Shown: positions 18,691 to 27,082 of the stretch, one piece after another
Layout: the number at the start of each line of letters is the position of its first letter
How positions within the stretch are numbered: the first letter of the stretch is position 1
Source: Ricordea florida
Lineage: Eukaryota > Cnidaria > Anthozoa > Corallimorpharia > Ricordeidae
Assembly: GCA_949710005.1 (NCBI GenBank)
Contig: OX453283.1
Location: forward strand, 24,604,204-24,668,203
Direction of reading: 5' to 3'
Length of the DNA stretch: 64,000 bases
The notes under the pieces: generated by a model
The model's database searches: none
Seen by the model: only the letters and a program-made list of their open reading frames with translations
Told to the model about the DNA's origin: nothing
Made by a program: the position numbers and the translations under genes

Positions 18691-21600
18691 TGCCCGTATG
18701 CAAAAGTATGTATATTATCTTTACAAATTATTCTCTTATCATCATCAGCAGATAGTGCAACTTTATTAATTGTTTCTGTATAAACATCATGTAAATGACT
18801 TCTAATTACATTCATCTTTCTATATTGTTTTTCCCCCGTTAATAGACATTCCTTATAATGATTAAATTTTATTTTCTTTTTTATAACTTCTTTCTTCATT
18901 CCCTTACCTTTCTTTACTTCATCATCATTTTCAGTAATATAAGCGTATAACTTTGCTCTCAATCCCACAAACTCATTAATTATCATTCCACCAGCTTCAT
19001 CTTTAAACATTCCTATTAATTTCTTATTCATACCCGTCTCTATACCTGATGGGTGGTTTTTAGGATAATTACTTGTGTCAAACATTTTTCTAACATCTGG
19101 ACTTATATCCTTGTAAAAATCTTCTGTTTCTATAACATATACAAGGCTGTCTGTATCTGTAAACAACAGCTTTGCCTTTTCTCCATATTTATTTTTGATA
19201 TAATTATAATGAAATTCATACATTATTGCTTTACTTAAATCTAGAATACACATACCTAAGTAAACAGGTTTATTAAATATTAATCTTGTTTTATTCATAT
19301 GGATAGCAGCCAGATCTTCACTAAATATAGTAAAATGATTAAAGTTGGGTTTTATTGTTAATTTTTCTGCATCTTTTTTATTTGTAACTAGACGAATGTC
19401 TACCCTTTTTCTAATATTTTCCATGGTTTTTCCAAATACAGAGTTGTTCATGAGTTTGAAGAAATCTTTTTCAAAATCATTCTTTGCTTGAGATCTTAGT
19501 TTAGTATTCAAATCAATGTAGGGTTTTAACCACGCAGACTCATTGAATTTAATACCTCTATGAATTTTTGTAACTTTTATTCCCAGACTTTCATAAAGTT
19601 TTAGAGTTTCTCGATGAACTATATACTTTGTTTTATTTTTTAAGTTTGGGATTAATTTTTCTACCTTATTAACAACAAGTCTTTCTGGGGCTAGAGGATA
19701 ATCATTATGTAAATCATGAAGATGTTCAGGATATTCTAAATCAACCTCGAGTATGCATGGTATATTTCTCCAATTTTTAAAATCTTCATCAGGCAACCAT
19801 TCAAAACCGTGAGTGGGTAGTGGTTTACTCATTGCTTCACCATATAGATTGTTTCTATCGAGATAAATGATATATTTTTTAGGTTTGTTTGGATCATATT
19901 TCTTCATATATGTATTGTTTGCTTCAGCATATCTAGTTGAAATCTGTGATACACCTCCTCTTACACCTTGTTCAAACATAAGTAACATGTTAATGTCAGT
20001 TAGTAACTCCAATTTTACTTTAGTTAACTTTAACATAGCGTCCCAAGATAAGCCGGGAGAGGTGTAGTACCAAGCAGGATCCAATCCATAATTTTTAATA
20101 CAAACATCTCTAAAATTTTCAAATACGTCCGCTAACAATAATACATCTAGCTTGAGATATAGATCATGATACTCCCTAAAAGTTTTCATATTAAAAGTTT
20201 TCCACACATTTTTAGCGTGTTGGTAATTTTCTTCATTTATATCTTCATCATTTAGTTTTGAGAAAAATGCATCCTTTGGTGGAAGATGAGTTTCATTTAG
20301 TTTATCAAAGCTGTCAATATGATCATATGGATATACACCCTTTCTTAACGTTAGATTTAATTCTTCACCTTCAAAATACTTTTTTACTTCATTTAGGTAT
20401 TTATCTGATGGGGAAAGGCATTTACTTTCAACTAAATTACAATTCGTACATCGTCCGCATTTACCAATACCTTCATACTTAATGATCTTTCCATCTTCAA
20501 TGTATCTCTTTATACAATCTCCTGGCTTACACGCCTCACACTTTCCACATTTGGTGAGATTATCAACTAGTCCATCAAGACTGGATGACATAAATTTTAA
20601 TGAATCGATGAATCTCATTTCTCTCTTAACTATTTTTTTCTCTCCACTTTTATCTATATATTCATCAACTACAATCTTTTTTGAGAAAGAAATATACCTT
20701 TCCTCATTTTGTGCTATGGGGGTTATTTCACCCTCTGTTTTCCCAAGATTCTTAATAAATAAATGTGAATCATAACCAGATAGATTATGAAATACTATAG
20801 GTATGAACTTTGGGATCTCGAAATTCGAGTTACAATCTTTATGAGCTGCTCCTCTATACTTTCCTGTAAGGTGGCAGTGATCTAATACCTTATCTTCTCC
20901 TAATTCACACTCACATATATGACATTTCTTAGCATTTTCATATTCTTTTTTATCTATTTCTGGCATATTTCCCCTTTTATAGTAATAGAACTTTTTGTTT
21001 CTTGATTTTATTATTTCATTATAAATTCTTCTAATATCTCTCTCTAAATATTCTACAAATATCTGTGCTACATCATCATCTGGTGATTTTGCAGTATATC
21101 TTACAAGTTTTTCAAAGTTTGGTGGTAATATATTCTCATCAAAACACATTATATAATAACAGAATCCAGATGGTTTATGTTTCTGATATTTTTGAGTAAA
21201 GCTTTTACTATTATCTAAACAACTTATATCTATATCAATTTTCTCTGGGTAACACTCAAAGTCGGCATACACTAAAAATGGCACTCGCATTTTTCTTTTA
21301 TAATTAGCGAATTTAATAAATATAGGATTTCCATTTTTATCTTTTGGCATATCAATCCTAACTGCTTTGTTTTTGTTGCAGTATTCGGTATGTTTTTCTA
21401 ATGAATTTATTTCTCGAAATGAGTTAAAACATCTGATACAAAAATGTCTCTTACATTTATGTTTACTAACTTGAGCTGATAAAAGTCTACTTAAATTCTT
21501 TACCCAACAGTAGTGATTATTTTTATCATCCGATATCATAATTAAATTGATTACATTATCTCCTAATTGATTATCACTTATTCTTAAAGGAAATACATAG

Positions 21601-22733
21601 CCATTTTCATATCCTAAAACATTAATATAGTAAGGGTTTTTCCTTTCAAACTTATCAATATCTTTTAATGAAGCTGGGAACTCCATTCCACTCCAGTTAA
21701 AGTTCTTTGAGTTTTCTCTTAATTCATTATTTACTCTTTGAGGGTTTTTATCTCTTGGAAATACAGCTTCAGTTACTGCCCACTTAAAACATTCATTATC
21801 ATTAAAATTCTTGTGGTTAATAATTGCCTTTTTTGTCACTAAATGTGGGGGTGTAATAATATATGAACTTCCCTTAAGCGGTTTGTATGGTGTTATTCCA
21901 ATATCAAAACATATTATATTGTTAAATTTCCATTTATAACCATTACTTAAAAATTTTTCATATTCCTTTAGTATTCGATTAGCCATATTATCATAAAAAT
22001 TGGATATATCATCTGAATTAGTAATTATTTCTGTACGTGAATGAAAGAATTTTCTTGTCTCTTCTTCAATACGATTTGTATCTGTAGATTCTTTTATTAA
22101 ATTACATGTTAATATAAATTTTACCTTGATCGGTTTCTTTTGTTTGTTAATTAGATTATGAACTTTTGGTTTGATATCATTTAAAAATTCCTTGGGTTCA
22201 TACCCTTTCTTTCCATCTAACCTATAAGTTTTCAGATATCCCCTCAATGCTGTTTGTTGTTCTTTTATTATAAATTCTTCTTTCAAAATATCAGATATAT
22301 CTACCTCTTTTCTAGGTCTGGGTTGTGGTTGTTTGCTATTAGTAAGTTTTAATACATTTTCGTTGGTTAATTCTGCAAGCTTTTTAGAAAACTCATCATT
22401 ATCCATAACCTTAAATGAGTAATTTCCCCAATTAAAAGTTTTGTTTGATGGCTTTTGTGGTTTTATAAAAGTAGGCGCAAGTTTTCTTTTTTTAATATTT
22501 TTTGTTTTAGGTTTTGCGCCCTCTTGTGTTTCTGACATATTATCAAAAGCTTCAGCAATTTCTGGAATTTTACGCAATTCTTTGATAATTTCGTTTTCTT
22601 CCAATTCTTTACCTTTTTCTTTAATAATTTTATTTAGCTGTTTTACTATTAGTCTTTCTAAACTTTCACCCTTTTTGTTTATGGCTTGTTTTAGCAGTTT
22701 AGCAAGATTTTTACTATTTTGTTGCTGTTCCAT
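18648..22733 (-). CDS. polB: Protein-primed-type family B DNA polymerase (Maverick)
   Basis: 1361 residues. Residues 1-430 are a Lys-rich N-terminal region with no clear domain; in Mavericks the terminal-protein function may lie here. A Cys/His finger is near 435-465 (CKRHFCIRC). The exonuclease has motif I near 490 (YADFECY), motif II near 650 (NLSGYDSH) and motif III near 860 (LKLDVLLL). An endonuclease-VII-like Cys/His segment sits inside it near 613-645 (CHICECEL, DHCHLTGKYRG). A second Cys cluster is near 740-790 (CGKCEACKPGDC). Polymerase motifs follow: A near 965 (DRNNLYG), B near 1095 (NNSVFGK) and C near 1192 (DTDS). The start lies 20 nt from the TIR promoter box. Confidence 0.95.
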   Translation of the reverse strand: MEQQQNSKNLAKLLKQAINKKGESLERLIVKQLNKIIKEKGKELEENEIIKELRKIPEIAEAFDNMSETQEGAKPKTKNIKKRKLAPTFIKPQKPSNKTFNWGNYSFKVMDNDEFSKKLAELTNENVLKLTNSKQPQPRPRKEVDISDILKEEFIIKEQQTALRGYLKTYRLDGKKGYEPKEFLNDIKPKVHNLINKQKKPIKVKFILTCNLIKESTDTNRIEEETRKFFHSRTEIITNSDDISNFYDNMANRILKEYEKFLSNGYKWKFNNIICFDIGITPYKPLKGSSYIITPPHLVTKKAIINHKNFNDNECFKWAVTEAVFPRDKNPQRVNNELRENSKNFNWSGMEFPASLKDIDKFERKNPYYINVLGYENGYVFPLRISDNQLGDNVINLIMISDDKNNHYCWVKNLSRLLSAQVSKHKCKRHFCIRCFNSFREINSLEKHTEYCNKNKAVRIDMPKDKNGNPIFIKFANYKRKMRVPFLVYADFECYPEKIDIDISCLDNSKSFTQKYQKHKPSGFCYYIMCFDENILPPNFEKLVRYTAKSPDDDVAQIFVEYLERDIRRIYNEIIKSRNKKFYYYKRGNMPEIDKKEYENAKKCHICECELGEDKVLDHCHLTGKYRGAAHKDCNSNFEIPKFIPIVFHNLSGYDSHLFIKNLGKTEGEITPIAQNEERYISFSKKIVVDEYIDKSGEKKIVKREMRFIDSLKFMSSSLDGLVDNLTKCGKCEACKPGDCIKRYIEDGKIIKYEGIGKCGRCTNCNLVESKCLSPSDKYLNEVKKYFEGEELNLTLRKGVYPYDHIDSFDKLNETHLPPKDAFFSKLNDEDINEENYQHAKNVWKTFNMKTFREYHDLYLKLDVLLLADVFENFRDVCIKNYGLDPAWYYTSPGLSWDAMLKLTKVKLELLTDINMLLMFEQGVRGGVSQISTRYAEANNTYMKKYDPNKPKKYIIYLDRNNLYGEAMSKPLPTHGFEWLPDEDFKNWRNIPCILEVDLEYPEHLHDLHNDYPLAPERLVVNKVEKLIPNLKNKTKYIVHRETLKLYESLGIKVTKIHRGIKFNESAWLKPYIDLNTKLRSQAKNDFEKDFFKLMNNSVFGKTMENIRKRVDIRLVTNKKDAEKLTIKPNFNHFTIFSEDLAAIHMNKTRLIFNKPVYLGMCILDLSKAIMYEFHYNYIKNKYGEKAKLLFTDTDSLVYVIETEDFYKDISPDVRKMFDTSNYPKNHPSGIETGMNKKLIGMFKDEAGGMIINEFVGLRAKLYAYITENDDEVKKGKGMKKEVIKKKIKFNHYKECLLTGEKQYRKMNVIRSHLHDVYTETINKVALSADDDKRIICKDNIHTFAYGHYLCKTELGGSSVS

Positions 22734-22744
22734 TTATACTCTCA

Positions 22745-23098
22745 AAATTTATTCTTTAAACTAATATTAAAATCATTTTAATTTTTGTAGATTTTCATAT
22801 ACTTTTGTAAACGGAAAAAATCTCTGTTTAATTTTCCTGATTAATCGTGTGTGTCATAACCCTAGGCAACGGCTTGGCATTGGCTTGGTGGTGGGTTGGT
22901 ATCAGCTTGGCATCGGCTTGGTGGTGGTGGTGGCTTGGCAACGGCTTGGTGGTGGGTTGGTATCAGCTTGGCATCGGCTTGACAACGGCTTGGCAAAATC
23001 TCTGTTTAATTTTCCTGATTAATCCTTGTTTAATTTTTTTACTCAGATTTGACAGAAAATTAATAGGGTGTGCCAGAATCCCCCATTTCCTACTCTCT
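22745..23098 (-). repeat. Right terminal inverted repeat of Maverick copy 2
   Basis: Inverted match of 7589-7942. It carries the polymerase promoter and the same internal G/T-rich direct repeats. The terminal bases CCTACTCTCT are followed by AAAAAAC of PLE1. Confidence 0.92.
22754..22760 (-). promoter_or_regulatory. TTTAAAG promoter box, right TIR
   Basis: Coding-strand TTTAAAG, 20 nt before the polymerase start at 22733; the same TIR-borne box as at 7927. Confidence 0.6.
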
Positions 23099-23251
23099 AA
23101 AAAACTAACATCTAATAAAAACCTAATGAATAGGGACTAATTAGTGATACAATTTGTGATCCCTAATTGGGCCCTTGATTAACATATAAAGAATAAAAAC
23201 TTTACGTAATAAGACTTGTGAAAAGAAAAGAAACAAAACCGTTGACAGATG

Positions 23252-24082
23252 TTAGTTAAATCTTATTCTATTCCTTGAATTGAATTCAGATCTTTTATTC
23301 AATCCATAAGGCTGAAGGGTGCAAAGTTGTGCACTCCAATAAGCTTCTCTTGTTAGAAGACGTTCATCAAGGCTGTTATTGTCTCTTGGGTTGGAAATTT
23401 GTTCAATTATTGTAAAATTGAAGTCACAGAGAACATGAAGAGTTTTGTTGAAGTGTGTCGCAACTTCACAAGTGTTCTTATTAGTATTCATGGCCGATTT
23501 ATGATTCCGAAAACGCACTTTGAATTCATTGCTAGTCGAACCTACATATTGCACACTACATTTTGTGCAGGTGACCAAATAGATAACATTTTTGGATTTG
23601 CAATGAAGATGTTGTGTAATTTGGTAGGATCTTTTAGAACTAGCGCTAGTAAAGTGGTCAGATTCAACTAAAAAGTTACGGCAAAGATCGCATTTACCTT
23701 TGCATTTAAAACAGCCATGTTTATCAGAGTCATTGTCCTCCATTCTACGTGGGCGTGCAAGAATTTCCTTTATGTTTTTAGATCTTCTGTAAGATGGAAT
23801 AATTGATCCTCGAGGGAAAATTTTAGAAAGGGAAGGAGAATCATAAATAAGATGTTTATGAGAATTGAGAATTTTTCCAATGCTAGGTAAAATAGGGTTG
23901 TAATCTAAAACCAATGGAAAAATTTTTTTGGATTCTCTATTGGCAGGGGCAAGAAGGTCCTCCCTGGGAATAGATTTAACTTTCTCGAATTGTTGTTTCA
24001 CCTGGATAGGATTATAGCCTCTATTAATTAAATAACTCTCATATTCATTACTTCGTTTGTCAAAAGATTCAGGGTGGAACAA
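23252..24082 (-). CDS. PLE1 GIY-YIG endonuclease part
   Basis: The frame continues the PLE1 polyprotein after a frame change near 24065-24082; the first Met is probably not a true start. After a linker there is a Cys cluster (CFKCKGKCDLCRNFL) and then a GIY-YIG nuclease: NVIYLVTCTKC and VQYVGST give the paired hydrophobic/Tyr strands, FKVRFRNHKS the conserved Arg region, and LLTREAYWSAQL the catalytic-Glu helix. In Penelope-like elements this nuclease nicks the target so the reverse transcriptase can prime there. The stop at 23252 is followed by the 3' UTR that the Maverick interrupts. Confidence 0.85.
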   Translation of the reverse strand: MFHPESFDKRSNEYESYLINRGYNPIQVKQQFEKVKSIPREDLLAPANRESKKIFPLVLDYNPILPSIGKILNSHKHLIYDSPSLSKIFPRGSIIPSYRRSKNIKEILARPRRMEDNDSDKHGCFKCKGKCDLCRNFLVESDHFTSASSKRSYQITQHLHCKSKNVIYLVTCTKCSVQYVGSTSNEFKVRFRNHKSAMNTNKNTCEVATHFNKTLHVLCDFNFTIIEQISNPRDNNSLDERLLTREAYWSAQLCTLQPYGLNKRSEFNSRNRIRFN

Positions 24083-26169
24083 TTTCTTTTGACTCTGGTA
24101 GCAACACTTAATGGAATGGCCTTAGAACAGTGAGCTGGGTGGGCACTGCTACGCAACAAATAAATATGATTATCGGTAGGCTTGGAGTAGATATCCGTTT
24201 GGATAAATCCGTCAACAAGATTAAGTGTAAGATCTAAAACATTAAGAGATATCGGGGAATGAACAAGGGTAAACTTAATGGTGGGGTAAAGAGAATTGAT
24301 AAACTCAGTGAACTCAATTAATTTAGAGTGCCCTTGTGTCCAAAGATCGAAAATGTCATCCCTATATCTCCACCACAGATTTGGTTTGATGGTCCCTGAT
24401 CTAGCTTTTTTGTCAATTACCCCCATGGCTAAGTCGGCATAGCTGCATGCATTTTTGGGCCCCATGGCCGTTCCATGAATTTGGAGAAAATTTTCACCTT
24501 TGAATTGAGAATTATTGTGTTGTAGGCAGATCTTAACCGCTTCTACAATACAATCAGTGGATGGAAAATTAGTTGTTCTGGAATTAAGGGCTTCTGTTAT
24601 TGCGTTGATTCCCAAATGGTTATCAATATTGGGAAACATGGCAACAACATCCCAAGATACTAAAAGACTTTCCTTTGGGAAAGGACCCGTTTTGTTAAGA
24701 TCTTGAATCTTTTGTAATAAATGGGTGGTGTCCTTGACGAAGGATGGTAAATCTTGGGCAAGAGGCTTGAGATAGAATTCAGTGAAAGCTGAAAGGTTTT
24801 CAATTGCCGTCCCACAGCAAGATGTAATAAGCCTAAGGGGATTCCCGTCCTTATGGGTCTTGATGGTGCCGAAGGCTTTTCCTGGCTTTGCGTTCTTGTT
24901 GGTAACCCATTGGGCAATTTCTTTACTGATTTGGCCTCTCTCAAGCCACTTTCTACCCCATTGTGAGATAACGTTAACAACCCCCGTGCTAGGATCTGAA
25001 TCAAGTTTCTTATAGTGGAGCTGGTTTTCTAGTTGTTCTTTCATTTTGGCATCATAGACCTCCGTGTCAATCACAACAAATTTGGAACCCTTGTCTTGGA
25101 TCTTGATAGTGAGCCCTTCGAAATCTCTCAGTGTGGACAATGCCTGCCTTTCTCCGGGAGAAAGATTATCTGGTATAGAGCGAATATTATTAGGATTGAA
25201 CAGGTCTTTCTTAACCGAATCTAAGAAAAGTTCAAGCTCAGGAAAACGAGATACAGGGACTTTCCACCGCGAAGTTTTTTTAATCGCTGGAAACAAGGGC
25301 AGGCTATTGTCAACGCTAGAGTCATCGACGCTCTGGTCATTGTGAAAGAAAACAGCTGCTCTCAGTCTATTTTCAAATTTCTCCCAGTCTTCTAGTAGTT
25401 TAACACGATTAACGTCGCGGGGAATTGGGCAAAAAGATGGACCCTTGCTAAGCAATGATTTTTGATCGGCATCTAATTCCTGTGATGAAAGGTTGATAGG
25501 ATAAAATTGTTCCTGATTAGAGATTGCATTTAAGCGATATTGTCTTAGTGTGTTAAGAAAACGTTCCTTTCTAGCTTTTCTAACCTTCTTGGAGAATCTC
25601 CTAGTGGTCTTTCTGGTATGCGTGATGCGTTCCAAAGGCGTTTCTGTGAGCAAAGGAATGACTCTCTTGATCTTGTTTCTATGTCTGATGTTAAGTTCTC
25701 TATTAAGTGACGCTATTGTATTCTTTACCTGTTTCCAACATGATGAAGCCATGTGGTCGTCTTGTTCTTCAAAAAGGCGTTTACGCTCTCTTTCAAGAGA
25801 AACTTGAAGTTCAGCTGAAGTAGTTTCGGTGTACGTAATCAACTCATTGAGTATGTTCTTGGATGCCGCTTGTAAATGGAATTCACAGCGTTTTTGTAAA
25901 TCCTCGTTGTTGTTGCCGAGGGCTAAGTTGAACTTCAGTTTAAGACCAGTGGGAATAGAATTGAGCTGCTGACAACGTGATAAAAAACGATGGTGGTGCT
26001 GGTATCTAGTGAGTTTGTTCCAAGTATTGATAATGCTTGCCGATGTAAAAGAAGACCTGGCCATCATCGGATCAGTACGAGACGATTCAAAGGCAACCAT
26101 CCAGTGGAATGTAATAGTTGTGTAGAAAAGAAGGTTTGCCAACGATGACGCTAGTGAGAAGGATCCCAA
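24028..26169 (-). CDS. PLE1 reverse transcriptase (Penelope type)
   Basis: 713 residues including a probably non-native N-terminus. Residues 50-330 are helical and basic. The finger motif with DKG is near 360 (IKIQDKGSKFVVI). Palm motifs follow: LVSWDVVAMFPNI (first catalytic Asp), HGTAMGPKNACSYADLAMG, and YRDDIFDLW (catalytic DD). The thumb segment ends near residue 690. It is related to telomerase-like reverse transcriptases. The last 17 residues are out of frame: the expected continuation lies in the overlapping frame at 23252-24082, so one indel near 24070 separates the polymerase from its endonuclease. Confidence 0.9.
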   Translation of the reverse strand: MGSFSLASSLANLLFYTTITFHWMVAFESSRTDPMMARSSFTSASIINTWNKLTRYQHHHRFLSRCQQLNSIPTGLKLKFNLALGNNNEDLQKRCEFHLQAASKNILNELITYTETTSAELQVSLERERKRLFEEQDDHMASSCWKQVKNTIASLNRELNIRHRNKIKRVIPLLTETPLERITHTRKTTRRFSKKVRKARKERFLNTLRQYRLNAISNQEQFYPINLSSQELDADQKSLLSKGPSFCPIPRDVNRVKLLEDWEKFENRLRAAVFFHNDQSVDDSSVDNSLPLFPAIKKTSRWKVPVSRFPELELFLDSVKKDLFNPNNIRSIPDNLSPGERQALSTLRDFEGLTIKIQDKGSKFVVIDTEVYDAKMKEQLENQLHYKKLDSDPSTGVVNVISQWGRKWLERGQISKEIAQWVTNKNAKPGKAFGTIKTHKDGNPLRLITSCCGTAIENLSAFTEFYLKPLAQDLPSFVKDTTHLLQKIQDLNKTGPFPKESLLVSWDVVAMFPNIDNHLGINAITEALNSRTTNFPSTDCIVEAVKICLQHNNSQFKGENFLQIHGTAMGPKNACSYADLAMGVIDKKARSGTIKPNLWWRYRDDIFDLWTQGHSKLIEFTEFINSLYPTIKFTLVHSPISLNVLDLTLNLVDGFIQTDIYSKPTDNHIYLLRSSAHPAHCSKAIPLSVATRVKRNCSTLNLLTNEVMNMRVI

Positions 26170-26231
26170 AGGATACGCGACGCTTACACTCGGTGGATTT
26201 AGTAGGAATGAAAGAGGAACAGCGAACTTCT

Positions 26232-26431
26232 NNNNNNNNNNNNNNNNNNNNNNNNNNNNNNNNNNNNNNNNNNNNNNNNNNNNNNNNNNNNNNNNNNNNN
26301 NNNNNNNNNNNNNNNNNNNNNNNNNNNNNNNNNNNNNNNNNNNNNNNNNNNNNNNNNNNNNNNNNNNNNNNNNNNNNNNNNNNNNNNNNNNNNNNNNNNN
26401 NNNNNNNNNNNNNNNNNNNNNNNNNNNNNNN
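26232..26431. other. Assembly gap (200 N)
   Basis: A round-number gap placed where the PLE1 5' side meets an inverted PLE1 3' end. Any reading frame across it is artificial. Confidence 0.99.
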
Positions 26432-26911
26432 TAAAAGATCTGAATTCAATTCAAGGAATAGAATAAGATTTAACTAACATCTGTCAACGGTTTTGTTTCT
26501 TTTCTTTTCACAAGTCTTATTACGTAAAGTTTTTATTCTTTATATGTTAATCAAGGGCCCAATTAGGGATCACAAATTGTATCACTAATTAGTCCCTATT
26601 CATTAGGTTTTTATTAGATGTTAGTTTTTTAAAAAATTTTTATTGTTTGTAATTTTCTTTTTTCTTTCCTTTCTCATATATAAGACACCAATATTGTAAA
26701 TAATTTTTTTATTCCAAGTATTTGTAATCTTTTTAATCTTACATACTGTACTGAAGAAGCCCGAATGGGCGAAACGTCTACAGTATTAAACCTCATGTGA
26801 GAAGTTCGCTGTTCCTCTTTCATTCCTACTAAATCCACCGAGTGTAAGCGTCGCGTATCCTTTGGGATCCTTCTCACTAGCGTCATCGTTGGCAAACCTT
26901 CTTTTCTACAC

Positions 26912-26918
<7 letters not shown>
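26432..26918 (+). mobile_element. Inverted PLE1 3' end (empty Maverick site)
   Basis: This is the plus-strand sense copy of the PLE1 3' end: the last 14 endonuclease codons, the 3' UTR and the terminal repeat. It is continuous across the point (near 26625-26636) where the Maverick sits in the other copy, so it shows the empty target site. It extends about 90 bases farther than the left terminus, to the TTTCTACACAAC end. Confidence 0.85.
26743..26786 (+). ncRNA. Hammerhead-ribozyme-like motif, right end of PLE1
   Basis: Identical, in inverted orientation, to 7428-7471. Stem I ATACTGTA/TACAGTAT (8 bp), CTGAAGA, stem II GCCC/GGGC, GAAA and CGTC. Helix III is almost absent. Confidence 0.6.

Positions 26919-26970
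<52 letters not shown>
26919..26970. repeat. TA microsatellite, right flank of PLE1
   Basis: About 50 bases of alternating TA. Confidence 0.9.
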
Positions 26971-26972
<2 letters not shown>

Positions 26973-27082
26973 TAAAAACTCTCGGCTCGATTTACTCGGG
27001 CTTGCGAGCCACGTGGTCTGACCGGAAGCGACACGATTAGTAACCTCGCTACGCTCGGCCTTCGGCCTCGCTTCGCGAGGAA
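26971..27082 (+). repeat. Inverted unit (left copy) next to TA tract
   Basis: The reverse complement is at 32539-32650 (shared GGCTCGATTTACTCGGGC and CTTCGCGAGG segments). In both places it borders a TA tract, and in copy B the old repeat follows directly, so this unit and repeat A/B were probably one longer repeat. Confidence 0.75.

Larger units (their letters stand above)
7589..23098 (+). mobile_element. Complete Maverick/Polinton element, copy 2 (about 15.5 kb)
   Basis: The element is bounded by 354-bp terminal inverted repeats starting AGAGAGTAGG and ending CCTACTCTCT. It holds an integrase, a protein-primed-type polymerase, a packaging ATPase, a double-jelly-roll capsid candidate and about ten other genes, all with open frames. 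It sits in the 3' UTR of PLE1. The right-hand copy of that UTR at 26612-26650 lacks the insertion and reads TTTTTT/AAAAAA-C on the equivalent strand. Comparison gives a 5-6 bp A-rich target duplication (7584-7588 and 23099-23103). Genes from 9141 to 17634 form one minus-strand block; those near the ends read inward. Confidence 0.92.
7387..26918 (-). mobile_element. Penelope-like element PLE1, carrying a nested Maverick and a gap
   Basis: The sense strand is minus. The body is 23099-26231 plus 7387-7588, the two parts being separated by the Maverick insertion. It encodes a Penelope-type reverse transcriptase and a GIY-YIG endonuclease. Both outer ends (7387-7588 and 26432-26918) are inverted copies of the element's 3' end with a hammerhead-like motif, and both abut TA microsatellite. 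Near the gap, 26115-26231 repeats the terminal sequence at the 5' side in direct orientation, as expected for the Penelope pseudo-LTR. A run of 200 Ns (26232-26431) interrupts the right part, so the true structure there is unresolved. Confidence 0.75.

Noticed and set aside
19053..20775. Several 60-100 codon plus-strand frames inside the polymerase gene
   Set aside because: They are antisense shadows of the polymerase gene, and the same ones recur in copy 1.
26087..26477. Frames crossing the N run
   Set aside because: They span 200 unknown bases and join two inverted copies of PLE1.
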